Below, one piece after another: positions 1-6,000 of a stretch of 6,376 nt of DNA. Numbering within the stretch: the first letter of the stretch is position 1; every line of letters begins with the position of its first letter. The stretch is from assembly GCA_937894775.1 (NCBI GenBank), contig CALAXC010000083.1:1-6376 (forward strand), given 5' to 3'. Source of the DNA: an uncultured Clostridia bacterium. Its GTDB lineage: Bacteria > Bacillota > Clostridia > Oscillospirales > CAG-272. A model generated the notes under the pieces. It saw only the letters and a list, made by a program, of their open reading frames with translations. It was not told where the DNA came from and ran no database searches. The translations under genes were made by a program, and so were the position numbers.

Positions 1-194
1 CGGCAGCAGTTGTATCCGGCACCAAGAGCGCAAGTAAATTCCTGATGGTCTGCGCCCTAGCAGCTATCGGTCTAAATACCTCCTTCGAAAGCATGAAGAA
101 AGCCGGTATCCGCCCCATGATCCACGGCTTTATTATCTCGGCACTGGTAGTGATCGTGGCACTGGTTGTTGAGATAGCAATGGGAATCGTATAA
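1..194 (+). CDS. YeiH/UPF0324-type membrane transporter, C-terminal end (partial)
   Basis: Only the last 63 codons are present; the reading frame starts at base 3 and ends with TAA at 192-194. The peptide has a hydrophobic stretch (about residues 13-27, containing ALAAIGLNTSF), a short basic loop with KKAGIRP, and a final long hydrophobic helix (about 40-62). The pattern of an AxxAIGLNTSF helix, then a KKAG(I/V)(K/R)P loop and one last membrane helix is typical of the end of YeiH-family proteins, often labelled putative sulfate exporters. These are integral inner-membrane proteins of about 10 helices whose substrate is not firmly known. Family assignment is from recalled motif resemblance; the rest of the gene lies outside the window. 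The next start codon follows 19 nt after the stop, so this gene and the lgt fragment were probably co-transcribed. Confidence 0.72.
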   Translation, partial: AAVVSGTKSASKFLMVCALAAIGLNTSFESMKKAGIRPMIHGFIISALVVIVALVVEIAMGIV

Positions 195-213
195 GAAACG
201 GAGGCAAATCATT

Positions 214-429
214 ATGATGCCCGATCCTATTTTCTTAAACATCCATATATACGGCATTATGATCGCCATAGGTGTTCTATGTGCTTTTGCGACCTTGTTT
301 GCCGTTGCCAAGAAAAAGTCTATTGACGGTAAGTTTACTGACTTTGTGTTTTATAACGGTCTTGTCTCCATCGCAGTTTTGGTCTTTGCTGATGGTCGAT
401 ACCGGAGTTGCGGTTTTCTTCATTGTTAG
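214..429 (+). pseudogene. lgt: Truncated lgt: N-terminal fragment of prolipoprotein diacylglyceryl transferase
   Basis: Intact Lgt is a membrane enzyme of roughly 250-300 residues that transfers diacylglycerol from phosphatidylglycerol to the lipobox cysteine of prolipoproteins. Here the ORF is 71 codons. It has a good ribosome binding site (GGAGG at 200-204, 9 nt before ATG 214). Residues 1 to about 55 look like a genuine Lgt start: a PIFLNIHIYGIMIAIG segment equivalent to the usual 'YGIMIA.G' first helix, then a KKK loop and the start of a second helix. After about residue 55 (near base 376-380) the sequence stops looking like Lgt, becomes FADGRYRSCGFLHC and ends at TAG 427-429. The catalytic HGG(L/I)IG-type region is absent, so it cannot be an active enzyme. 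The likely cause is a deletion or recombination joining it to the next fragment. Because this copy is broken, a functional lgt presumably exists elsewhere in the genome. Confidence 0.62.
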
Positions 430-637
430 GCACATTTACGGCAAGGCGGCAAAGGATGAAGTCGTGGGAATGACGAGCCTCAATTCAAAAATATCAGCAG
501 ATTTTAGAGGTCTTGCGATTTTCGGTATTTTGTTTGCGGGTAGTTTAATATCTGCAAAGATATTCAAGAAAAAACCTTCACCGATTTTGATGATACTTAT
601 TTCTGCAGGACTTGGAATGTTATTTTATTCTGTGTAG
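392..637 (+). pseudogene. C-terminal remnant of a membrane protein, chromate-transporter-like tail
   Basis: In the frame +1 relative to the lgt fragment, an open stretch continues from the junction to TAG 635-637. The first ATG after the junction is at 392, but no ribosome binding site precedes it, so this is best read as the 3' end of a lost gene. The peptide has a helix (DTGVAVFFIV), a polar loop (HIYGKAAKDEVVGMTSLN), a second helix (GLAIFGILFAGSL), a basic turn (KIFKKKP) and a closing helix (SPILMILISAGLGMLFYSV). The order 'GLxIFxxLF...K(K)xxPIxxxLxSAxxGxxFY' resembles the C-terminal end of ChrA/CHR-family transporters from Firmicutes. The DTGVAV segment is also reminiscent of the last helix of metal P-type ATPases, so the piece could itself be a mosaic. 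Identity is tentative; the hydrophobic, truncated character is plain. Confidence 0.4.
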
Positions 638-644
638 CTATCTT

Positions 645-678
645 GGAGCTGACCTTATCGGTCGGCTCCTTTTTCTTT
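645..678 (+). terminator. Rho-independent terminator before the K+ locus
   Basis: GGAGCTGACC (645-654) pairs with GGTCGGCTCC (660-669) around a TTATC loop, giving a 10-bp stem with one G-T wobble. It is followed directly by TTTTTCTTT (670-678). It lies just after the stop of the remnant ORF at 637 and separates the left-edge genes from ktrB. Confidence 0.9.
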
Positions 679-733
679 ATGCAATCTTAATGTCATAAAT
701 TGCTCTCTTACACCGTCTTAAAATTTAAAATAG

Positions 734-739
734 TATAAT
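734..739 (+). promoter_or_regulatory. Probable -10 element of the ktrB promoter
   Basis: A perfect TATAAT lies 33 nt before the ktrB start in an AT-rich stretch downstream of the terminator. No good -35 hexamer sits 16-18 nt upstream (the bases there are CACCGT or similar), so the promoter may be weak or need an activator, which would suit control by a KdpE-type regulator. A start of transcription near 746 would leave a leader of only about 27 nt, too short for a riboswitch. Confidence 0.55.
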
Positions 740-772
740 TAAGATGACAAAAGGAAGATAAGGAGAAGCGTT

Positions 773-2110
773 ATGGCGGATCTGATACATAAAAAGAGAG
801 GACTTACCTCGTTTCAAATCATCATACTCGGTTTTGCGGGAGTTATACTTGTGGGTGCGTTATTGCTGATGCTTCCGATATCAACCAAAAACAGTATCGT
901 AACACCGTTTAACGAAGCGTTATTTACCTCAACCTCGGCAGTATGCGTAACGGGACTGGTCGTTCAAGATACCGCAACCTATTGGTCGGCTTTTGGGCAG
1001 AGCATAATTTTGGTGCTGATTCAGATCGGTGGTCTTGGTGTCATCACGGTTGCAGCATCCTTTGCCTTGCTTTCGGGAAGAAAGATATCTTTGATGCAAC
1101 GAAGCACGATGCAAGAAGCTATTGCCGCACCAAAGGTAGGCGGCATCGTAAGACTGACGTTCTTTGTGTTGAAGGTCACTTTCCTGATTGAGCTGCTCGG
1201 TGCCTTAGTGATGATGCCGACGTTTATCGGTGACTTTGGTGCAAAGGGTATTTGGATGTCCTTCTTTCATTCTATCTCGGCTTTTTGTAATGCCGGCTTT
1301 GATATTATGGGAACGGAAGGTGCAAAGTTTGCTTCGATCACCTCATATCTTGGAAATTCGGTTATTAACGTTACCATTATGCTTCTTATTGTGATCGGCG
1401 GTATAGGCTTTCTCACGTGGGAAGACGTCTGCACCAACAAACTTCACTTTAAGAGGTATCGTATGCAGAGCAAGGTTATCCTTGTTACGTCGGCATTGCT
1501 GATTCTGCTTCCCGCCGTATTCTTTTTCTTCGTGGATTTTGCAGATATGCCGATGAAGGAACGAGTGCTTGGTTCTCTATTTCAGGCGGTGACACCGAGA
1601 ACGGCGGGCTTTAACACGGCAGATCTTACTGCTATGACCGGTGCCGGACAAGCAATCATAATCGTGCTGATGCTGATCGGTGGTTCCCCCGGTTCTACCG
1701 CAGGCGGTATGAAGACTACGACCATTGCTGTCTTGTTTTCCAATCTTCTTGCAAGCTTCCGCAGAAAAGAGGACGCTCAGCTATTTGGCAGAAGAATTGA
1801 TGGCAAGGCAGTCAGGAATGCTGCAACCATTCTTATGATGTACGTTATGCTGTTTTTCAGCGGTGCGGTGATTATCAGTGTTGCAGAAGGATTACCGATC
1901 GGCACTTGCCTCTTTGAAACAGCCTCCGCTGTCGGCACCGTTGGACTTACTTTGGGGATCACACCGAGTCTTGGCGGTGTGTCACAGATCGTTTTGATGA
2001 TCCTGATGTTCCTCGGTCGTATCGGAGGCCTGACACTCATTTATGCGGCACTGTCCGGAAGCGGCAAGAAGCTATCCAAACTACCGCAGGAAAGAATCAC
2101 AGTAGGTTAA
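773..2110 (+). CDS. ktrB: KtrB-type K+ uptake channel subunit (Trk/Ktr/HKT superfamily)
   Basis: This 445-residue integral membrane protein forms the ion path of a Ktr K+ (often Na+-coupled) uptake system and works as a dimer on a KtrA ring. Four membrane-pore-membrane repeats are visible, each with its selectivity-filter glycine: SAVCVTG (G61), SAFCNAG (G175), TPRTAGF (G279) and SAVGTVG (G391). The flexible gating loop of the third repeat appears as GGSPGSTAGGMKTTT (about 303-317). The conserved arginine of the last helix is in GRIGG (R416). The length is typical of Gram-positive KtrB and shorter than E. coli TrkH, which also fits the small RCK partner. ATG 773 is chosen because AAGGAG (760-765) is 7 nt upstream. 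The gene is followed after 13 nt by ktrA, so the two are an operon. KtrB rather than TrkH is inferred from length and partner; no truncation is seen. Confidence 0.93.
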   Translation: MADLIHKKRGLTSFQIIILGFAGVILVGALLLMLPISTKNSIVTPFNEALFTSTSAVCVTGLVVQDTATYWSAFGQSIILVLIQIGGLGVITVAASFALLSGRKISLMQRSTMQEAIAAPKVGGIVRLTFFVLKVTFLIELLGALVMMPTFIGDFGAKGIWMSFFHSISAFCNAGFDIMGTEGAKFASITSYLGNSVINVTIMLLIVIGGIGFLTWEDVCTNKLHFKRYRMQSKVILVTSALLILLPAVFFFFVDFADMPMKERVLGSLFQAVTPRTAGFNTADLTAMTGAGQAIIIVLMLIGGSPGSTAGGMKTTTIAVLFSNLLASFRRKEDAQLFGRRIDGKAVRNAATILMMYVMLFFSGAVIISVAEGLPIGTCLFETASAVGTVGLTLGITPSLGGVSQIVLMILMFLGRIGGLTLIYAALSGSGKKLSKLPQERITVG

Positions 2111-2123
2111 AGGAGAAACTAAA

Positions 2124-2771
2124 ATGAAATCTATATTACTTATCGGACTTGGAAATTTTGGAAAGCACATTGCTCTGCAGCTCAATCAGCTTGGACATCA
2201 GGTGATGGCTGTGGATCATAATGAAGAACGTGTCAACGATGCTATGGACATCGTGACTAATGCACAGATCGGGGACAGCACCAACGTGGAGTTCCTGCGT
2301 TCTCTTGGCGTTGATAACTACGACGTTTGTATCGTTGCCATCGGCGGAGATTTTCAAAGCTCCCTTGAAACTACCTGTTCACTCAAAGAACTGGGTGCAA
2401 AACAGGTTGTATCCCGTGCCGAGCGTGACGGACAGGCAAAGTTTTTGCTCCGTAACGGTGCGGATGAAGTGGTATATCCCGAAAAGCAGGTGGCAAAATG
2501 GGCTGCCATTCGATACAGCTCAGACCATATTCTTGATTATATCGAACTTGACGAAACACATTCTATTTTCGAGGTTGCCATTCCGAAATCCTGGGTCGGC
2601 AAGACCGTCTTAGAGCTTGACGTTCGTAGGAAATACAACATTAACATTATCGGCGTTAAACAAAACGGCAAAACCAACGTGACGGTTACACCGGATACCC
2701 TGTTATCTGAGGATAAAACATTGTTGGTTATTGGAGAGGACAAAGCGCTGCAGAAGTGCTTTCATATATAA
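2124..2771 (+). CDS. ktrA: KtrA-type RCK/TrkA gating subunit
   Basis: This 215-residue cytoplasmic protein assembles as an octameric ring under the KtrB dimer and gates it in response to ATP/ADP and other ligands. The N-terminal RCK_N domain (1 to about 130) begins with a Rossmann nucleotide-binding motif GLGNFG (G8, G10, G13), with acidic D31 at the end of the second strand to contact the ribose. The segment GADEVVYPEKQVA (112-124) contains a glutamate (E120) in the place where KtrA proteins carry a divalent-cation-linked Glu. A C-terminal RCK_C (TrkA_C) domain spans about 135-212 and includes RRKYNINIIGVKQNG and a late proline (P190). In Firmicutes this domain is a known c-di-AMP receptor. 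Single-RCK length is normal for KtrA, about half that of E. coli TrkA. AAGGAG (2110-2115) is 8 nt before ATG 2124. No terminator follows. Confidence 0.93.
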   Translation: MKSILLIGLGNFGKHIALQLNQLGHQVMAVDHNEERVNDAMDIVTNAQIGDSTNVEFLRSLGVDNYDVCIVAIGGDFQSSLETTCSLKELGAKQVVSRAERDGQAKFLLRNGADEVVYPEKQVAKWAAIRYSSDHILDYIELDETHSIFEVAIPKSWVGKTVLELDVRRKYNINIIGVKQNGKTNVTVTPDTLLSEDKTLLVIGEDKALQKCFHI

Positions 2772-2792
2772 CCGCCGCTATTCAAACGGTTA
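2769..2792 (+). repeat. Short inverted repeat next to a ribosome binding site
   Basis: TAACCG (2769-2774, containing the ktrA stop codon) is a perfect inverted copy of CGGTTA (2787-2792), with a 12-nt loop. The second arm touches the AGGAGG ribosome binding site of the next gene. The stem is only 6 bp with no T-run, so it is not a terminator. It could modulate translation of the small membrane protein, or be chance. Confidence 0.3.
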
Positions 2793-2797
2793 GGAGG
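2792..2797 (+). promoter_or_regulatory. Ribosome binding site that sets the start of the 99-aa protein
   Basis: A perfect AGGAGG lies 8 nt before GTG 2806. An earlier in-frame GTG at 2797 overlaps this motif and cannot use it, so GTG 2806 is the better start. Confidence 0.75.
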
Positions 2798-2805
2798 TGA
2801 GCATA

Positions 2806-3105
2806 GTGGAGGTATGGAGAGATATTTTGTTGATCCTGTGTGTTCTGGGAGTATTCGTGTTCGGATACTTTCTGATGGCACGGCTGGATAAGTTCTTGGA
2901 TGAAAACCGCAAGGCCATTGAAAAGGAGAACGAAAAGAGAGAGCCATCCTGTGTTATGCTTACCGAAGAAATGTCGGATGAAGAGATTGCAACGGAAGTC
3001 AAACGATTTCGGGATAAGCACGCAAGTGCCCGTATCGTCCTTTACGACAGCACTGACACAGAATTGTCGGAAAGTATGGATTACTATGCAGATCGAAACC
3101 GGTAG
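2806..3105 (+). CDS. Unrecognised 99-aa single-helix membrane protein in the Ktr-Kdp locus
   Basis: I do not recognise this family. With the GTG 2806 start the protein has 99 residues. There is one clear membrane helix at about 6-25 (DILLILCVLGVFVFGYFLM), with W4-R5 on one side and R26/K29 on the other. A highly charged helical stretch follows (about 29-47, KFLDENRKAIEKENEKREP). The C-terminal half then has a beta-alpha-beta-alpha look: CVML, the helix SDEEIATEVKRFRDKHA, the strand ARIVLYDS, and a last acidic/aromatic helix ELSESMDYYADR. The single N-terminal helix with a short following loop and a large charged tail suggests a cytoplasmic C-terminal domain. It sits 34 nt after ktrA and 60 nt before the sensor kinase, on the same strand with no terminator. 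A role as an accessory subunit of the K+ transporter or of the sensor kinase is only inferred from context. The ORF is certainly expressible: strong Shine-Dalgarno sequence, no rival ORF. Confidence 0.8.
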   Translation: MEVWRDILLILCVLGVFVFGYFLMARLDKFLDENRKAIEKENEKREPSCVMLTEEMSDEEIATEVKRFRDKHASARIVLYDSTDTELSESMDYYADRNR

Positions 3106-3120
3106 AATTTTTTACAAATC

Positions 3121-3131
3121 TGTGATATAAT
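3121..3131 (+). promoter_or_regulatory. Extended -10 promoter in front of the kdpD-like gene
   Basis: TGTGATATAAT is a full TRTGnTATAAT extended -10 element, with TATAAT at 3126-3131. No recognisable -35 lies at the proper distance (TTTACA at 3111-3116 is only 9 nt upstream), which extended -10 promoters tolerate. The predicted start near 3138 gives a leader of about 28 nt before ATG 3166. It lies in the 60-nt gap after the 99-aa gene and would allow kdpDE to be transcribed independently of ktrBA. Confidence 0.6.
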
Positions 3132-3165
3132 TAAAACATTAAGAAGACGTAAGGCGGTGTTGCGG

Positions 3166-5151
3166 ATGAAAAATATAACGAACAAAGGGAAAGCGGAAAC
3201 GGAGCATACCCTTGTCTGTCTGTCCGCTTCTCCAACTAACGCTAAGATCGTAAAGACTGCTGCTAAGATGGCTTCTGCTTTTGGCGGCAGCTTTACAGCG
3301 CTCTACGTACAAACTCCGGATTCGGATAAAATGGATGATGCAAGCAAACGCCGTTTGCAATATCACATCCGTTTAGCCGAGCAAATGGGTGCGAACATTA
3401 CCACCGTTTACGGCGAGGACGTCTCCTTTCAAATCGCAGAGTTTGCCCGTATTTCAGGAGTCACCAAGATCGTGATCGGCAGAAGCAACGTTAAACGCCG
3501 TCATTTCTGGAGCAAGCCCACGCTGACGGAAAAGTTGACAGAGATTGCGCCGAACCTGGATATTCATATTATCCCCGACAGTACAGTTGACCTGAAATAT
3601 AAAGAGAAGCCTCAAAAGCTTTGGCAAAGCTTCATTCCATACCCGAAGGATCTTCTCATAACCCTATTGGTGCTTGTTCTCACGACACTGCTGGGTGTTG
3701 CGTTATACCGTTTCGGCTTTACCGATTCCAATATTATTCCGGTATATATTCTCGGTGTGCTGCTGACCTCCTTGTTTACGAGAGGATATTTCTGTGGCAT
3801 CGTCGGCTCACTGCTGAGCGTTATGCTCTTTAACTTCTTCTTTACCGAGCCGCGTTTAACTTTTCATGCATATGACTCTAAGTACACCGTTACATTTGCC
3901 ATTATGCTGGCGGCATCCATCATTACCGGAACCCTGGCATCTAAATTGAAATCCCACGCCAAACTGTCAGCTCAGGCTGCATTCAGAACAAAGGTGCTCC
4001 TCGACACGAATCAGCTTTTGCAAAAGGCGCAGGACAATGATGATATCTTCAATATCACAGCAACACAGCTGATGAAGCTGCTTAACCGTTCTGTTGTGAT
4101 GTATTCAGTAAAGGGAGATAAGCTCTCTAAAGGAGCGCTTTTCCCTGTAGAACCGGATGGTATCGGCGATGACTTGTTTACATCAGACGAGCATGCTGCT
4201 GCCTGTTGGGTACTTGAAAATCACCACCGTGCCGGTGCTACGACCGAAACGCTGAACAAAGCGAAATGTCTTTATATGGCGATCCGCATCAACGAACGCA
4301 TTTACGGCGTTGTGGGTATCCATATTAACGGTAAACCTCTTGATTCCTTTGAAACCAGCATTTTGCTCTCTATTTTAGGTGAGTGTGCTTTGGCTCTCGA
4401 TAATAACCGTAACGCCAAAGAAAAAGAGTTGGCCGCTGTTCTTGCCAAGAACGAGCAGCTTCGCGCTAATTTGCTTCGTGCAATCTCCCACGACCTGCGC
4501 ACGCCTCTCACTTCCATTTCAGGAAACGCAAGCAACCTTCTTTCTAATTATGACAAGCTGGATGAAGAAACGAGAGTGCAGGTTTTTACCGATATCTTCG
4601 ACGATTCTCAATGGCTGATCAGTCTCGTGGAAAATCTGCTTTCGGTTACGCGAATCGAAGAAGGCAGAATGAATTTCAATATGTCGGTGCAGTTGATGGA
4701 TGAGGTCATTGATGAAGCAATGAAGCACATCAACCGCAAGGGTACCGAGCATAACATTGCCGTTGAATGCAGGGACGAACTACTTCTTGCCCGTATGGAT
4801 GCCAAGCTCATCATTCAGGTCATCATCAATCTTGTGGATAATGCCATCAAATATACGCCTGCCGGTTCTGATATCAGGATTACGGCTGAGAATATAGACG
4901 GCTTTGTTTCGGTGAGCGTTGCCGATAACGGAAACGGTATTCCGGATCATATAAAGCTCCGTGTGTTTGAAATGTTTTATACCGGGGATAACAAAATTGC
5001 AGACAGCCGCCGCAGTCTTGGTCTTGGATTAGCACTGTGCAAGTCGATTATCCATGCTCACGGCGGAGAAATAACTTTGACGGACAATCTGCCCCACGGC
5101 AGTATCTTTACATTTACCATCCCGTCAGGTGAGGTGAACATCAATGAATAA
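3166..5151 (+). CDS. kdpD: Short KdpD-like K+-responsive sensor histidine kinase with USP domain, lacking the N-terminal KdpD domain
   Basis: This 661-residue membrane sensor kinase is the partner of the KdpE-type regulator that follows. Domains in order: a USP domain (about 14-138) with SAS...FTALY (S20, S22, F43-Y47) and IGRSNVKR (104-111); four closely packed membrane helices of the DUF4118 type (about 161-180, 189-205, 208-226, 241-258); a GAF-like region (about 280-412); a HisKA domain with phospho-acceptor H442 in AISHDLRTPLTS; and an ATPase domain with N box INLVDNA (N555, N559), G1 box DNGNG (587-591), F box FEMF and G2 box GLGLAL. E. coli and S. aureus KdpD have roughly 890 residues. 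About 210-230 N-terminal residues are missing here, namely the KdpD domain with its Walker A ATP site. ATG 3166 is chosen because AAGGCGG (3151-3157) lies 8 nt upstream; GTG 3157 and TTG 3160 are too close to it. The gene overlaps kdpE by 8 nt. Confidence 0.9.
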   Translation: MKNITNKGKAETEHTLVCLSASPTNAKIVKTAAKMASAFGGSFTALYVQTPDSDKMDDASKRRLQYHIRLAEQMGANITTVYGEDVSFQIAEFARISGVTKIVIGRSNVKRRHFWSKPTLTEKLTEIAPNLDIHIIPDSTVDLKYKEKPQKLWQSFIPYPKDLLITLLVLVLTTLLGVALYRFGFTDSNIIPVYILGVLLTSLFTRGYFCGIVGSLLSVMLFNFFFTEPRLTFHAYDSKYTVTFAIMLAASIITGTLASKLKSHAKLSAQAAFRTKVLLDTNQLLQKAQDNDDIFNITATQLMKLLNRSVVMYSVKGDKLSKGALFPVEPDGIGDDLFTSDEHAAACWVLENHHRAGATTETLNKAKCLYMAIRINERIYGVVGIHINGKPLDSFETSILLSILGECALALDNNRNAKEKELAAVLAKNEQLRANLLRAISHDLRTPLTSISGNASNLLSNYDKLDEETRVQVFTDIFDDSQWLISLVENLLSVTRIEEGRMNFNMSVQLMDEVIDEAMKHINRKGTEHNIAVECRDELLLARMDAKLIIQVIINLVDNAIKYTPAGSDIRITAENIDGFVSVSVADNGNGIPDHIKLRVFEMFYTGDNKIADSRRSLGLGLALCKSIIHAHGGEITLTDNLPHGSIFTFTIPSGEVNINE

Positions 5152-5845
5152 ATTACAGATACTTGTGGTTGAGGACGACGCTCCCGTGCGCAATCTCATT
5201 ACCACCACGTTAAAAGCACATGACTATAAACATATCATAGCCGAAAACGGTGAGGAAGCGATCCGTCAGGCATCCACCTGCAATCCGGATATCGCGCTTC
5301 TTGACCTTGGACTTCCCGATATGGACGGCGTTGAGGTCATCAAGAAGATCCGTACCTGGTCCAATATGCCCATCATCGTTATCAGCGCCAGAAGTGAGGA
5401 CAGCGATAAGATTGAGGCCCTTGACAATGGTGCAGACGATTACTTGACTAAGCCTTTCTCTGTGGAAGAACTGTTGGCCCGTCTTCGCGTAACAGGCAGA
5501 AGACTTGCTATGATGCAAGCAAACGTCGGCGCCAATGAGTCGGTATTCACAAACGGCAAGCTCAAGATCGACTACGCCGCAGGCTGTGCCTTTATCGACG
5601 AGGAAGAACTGCATTTGACTCCTATAGAATACAAGCTGCTTTGCCTGATGTCAAAGAACGTCGGTAAAGTACTGACACATACCTTCATCACCCAAAAGGT
5701 CTGGGGCAGCAGTTGGGATAACGACGTAGCATCGCTCCGTGTGTTTATGGCGACCCTTCGTAAGAAATTGGAGGCGGCACCGGATTCGCCCCAATATATT
5801 CAGACTCATATCGGCGTTGGCTATCGTATGATGAGAGTGGAATGA
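5144..5845 (+). CDS. kdpE: KdpE-type OmpR-family response regulator
   Basis: This 233-residue DNA-binding response regulator receives phosphate from the upstream kinase and acts as a transcription factor. The receiver domain (1 to about 120) has the acidic pocket E10-D11-D12, phospho-acceptor D54 in LLDLGLPD, switch residue S81 and the conserved K103 in LTKPF. The winged-helix domain (about 135-230) shows LTPIEYKLL, then the recognition region around VWGSSWDNDVASLRVFMATLRKKLE, and the GVGYRM wing. The RVFMATLRKKLE...YIQTHIGVGYRM end is closer to KdpE (RVYM..LR.KLE...GVGYR) than to generic OmpR or PhoB. ATG 5144 overlaps the kinase stop by 8 nt and has GAGGTGA at 5131-5137, so translation is probably coupled. 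The regulated promoter is not proven; the ktrB promoter at 734 and its own promoter at 3121 are the obvious candidates. Confidence 0.93.
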   Translation: MNKLQILVVEDDAPVRNLITTTLKAHDYKHIIAENGEEAIRQASTCNPDIALLDLGLPDMDGVEVIKKIRTWSNMPIIVISARSEDSDKIEALDNGADDYLTKPFSVEELLARLRVTGRRLAMMQANVGANESVFTNGKLKIDYAAGCAFIDEEELHLTPIEYKLLCLMSKNVGKVLTHTFITQKVWGSSWDNDVASLRVFMATLRKKLEAAPDSPQYIQTHIGVGYRMMRVE

Positions 5846-5997
5846 TACTTGTCATTGGCAAGGGTGAGGATATTGTTGCTACGGTCGGAATGGTCGTAAT
5901 GGTTATTGATTTGATAATTCTCATAGCACCTATTTTCCCAACGGAAAAGGCACTCAAAAAGACTTTTGATAAGAAGGGGAGCAGAAAGGCAGAATAA
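5842..5997 (+). CDS. 51-aa single-helix membrane protein coupled to kdpE
   Basis: ATG 5842 overlaps the kdpE stop in an ATGA arrangement, so translation is likely coupled; the upstream ribosome binding site (GAGAGTGG) is poor. The 51-residue product starts MILVIGKGEDIVA, has one hydrophobic helix at about 11-32 with an unusual aspartate (D23) in its middle, and ends in a basic tail (KALKKTFDKKGSRKAE). I do not recognise it. It does not look like KdpF, which is about 29 residues, although its size and location invite the comparison. The stop is only 3 nt before the next gene. Its close packing between two expressed genes supports it being real. Confidence 0.6.
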   Translation: MILVIGKGEDIVATVGMVVMVIDLIILIAPIFPTEKALKKTFDKKGSRKAE

Positions 5998-6000
5998 GCG

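Noticed and set aside
370..400. Programmed ribosomal frameshift joining the lgt fragment to the downstream frame
   Set aside because: The change is +1, no classical slippery heptamer or stimulating structure is evident, and the two peptide parts resemble different families, so a recombination scar explains it better.
638..772. A ydaO-type c-di-AMP riboswitch before ktrB
   Set aside because: The gap is 135 nt and part of it is the terminator of the upstream unit. The likely transcript leader is about 27 nt, far too short for this riboswitch, and no second terminator precedes ktrB.
2797..2805. GTG 2797 as start of the 99-aa gene
   Set aside because: It overlaps the AGGAGG motif itself; GTG 2806 is 8 nt downstream and better placed.
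3106..3131. E. coli-like KdpE operator (TTTATA-N5-TTTACA) upstream of kdpD
   Set aside because: A TTTTTTACA tract is present, but the second half-site at the required spacing is missing on either side. The match is no better than expected in AT-rich DNA.
3157..3165. GTG 3157 or TTG 3160 as the kinase start
   Set aside because: Both overlap or nearly touch the AAGGCGG ribosome binding site (3151-3157); ATG 3166 has proper spacing.
5210..5614. 134-codon ORF on the - strand
   Set aside because: It lies fully inside kdpE on the opposite strand, has no recognisable domain or ribosome binding site, and is a shadow of the real gene.
5842..5997. Calling the 51-aa protein KdpF
   Set aside because: KdpF is about 29 residues with a different sequence pattern and precedes kdpA. 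Here there is no kdpA and the gene follows kdpE.
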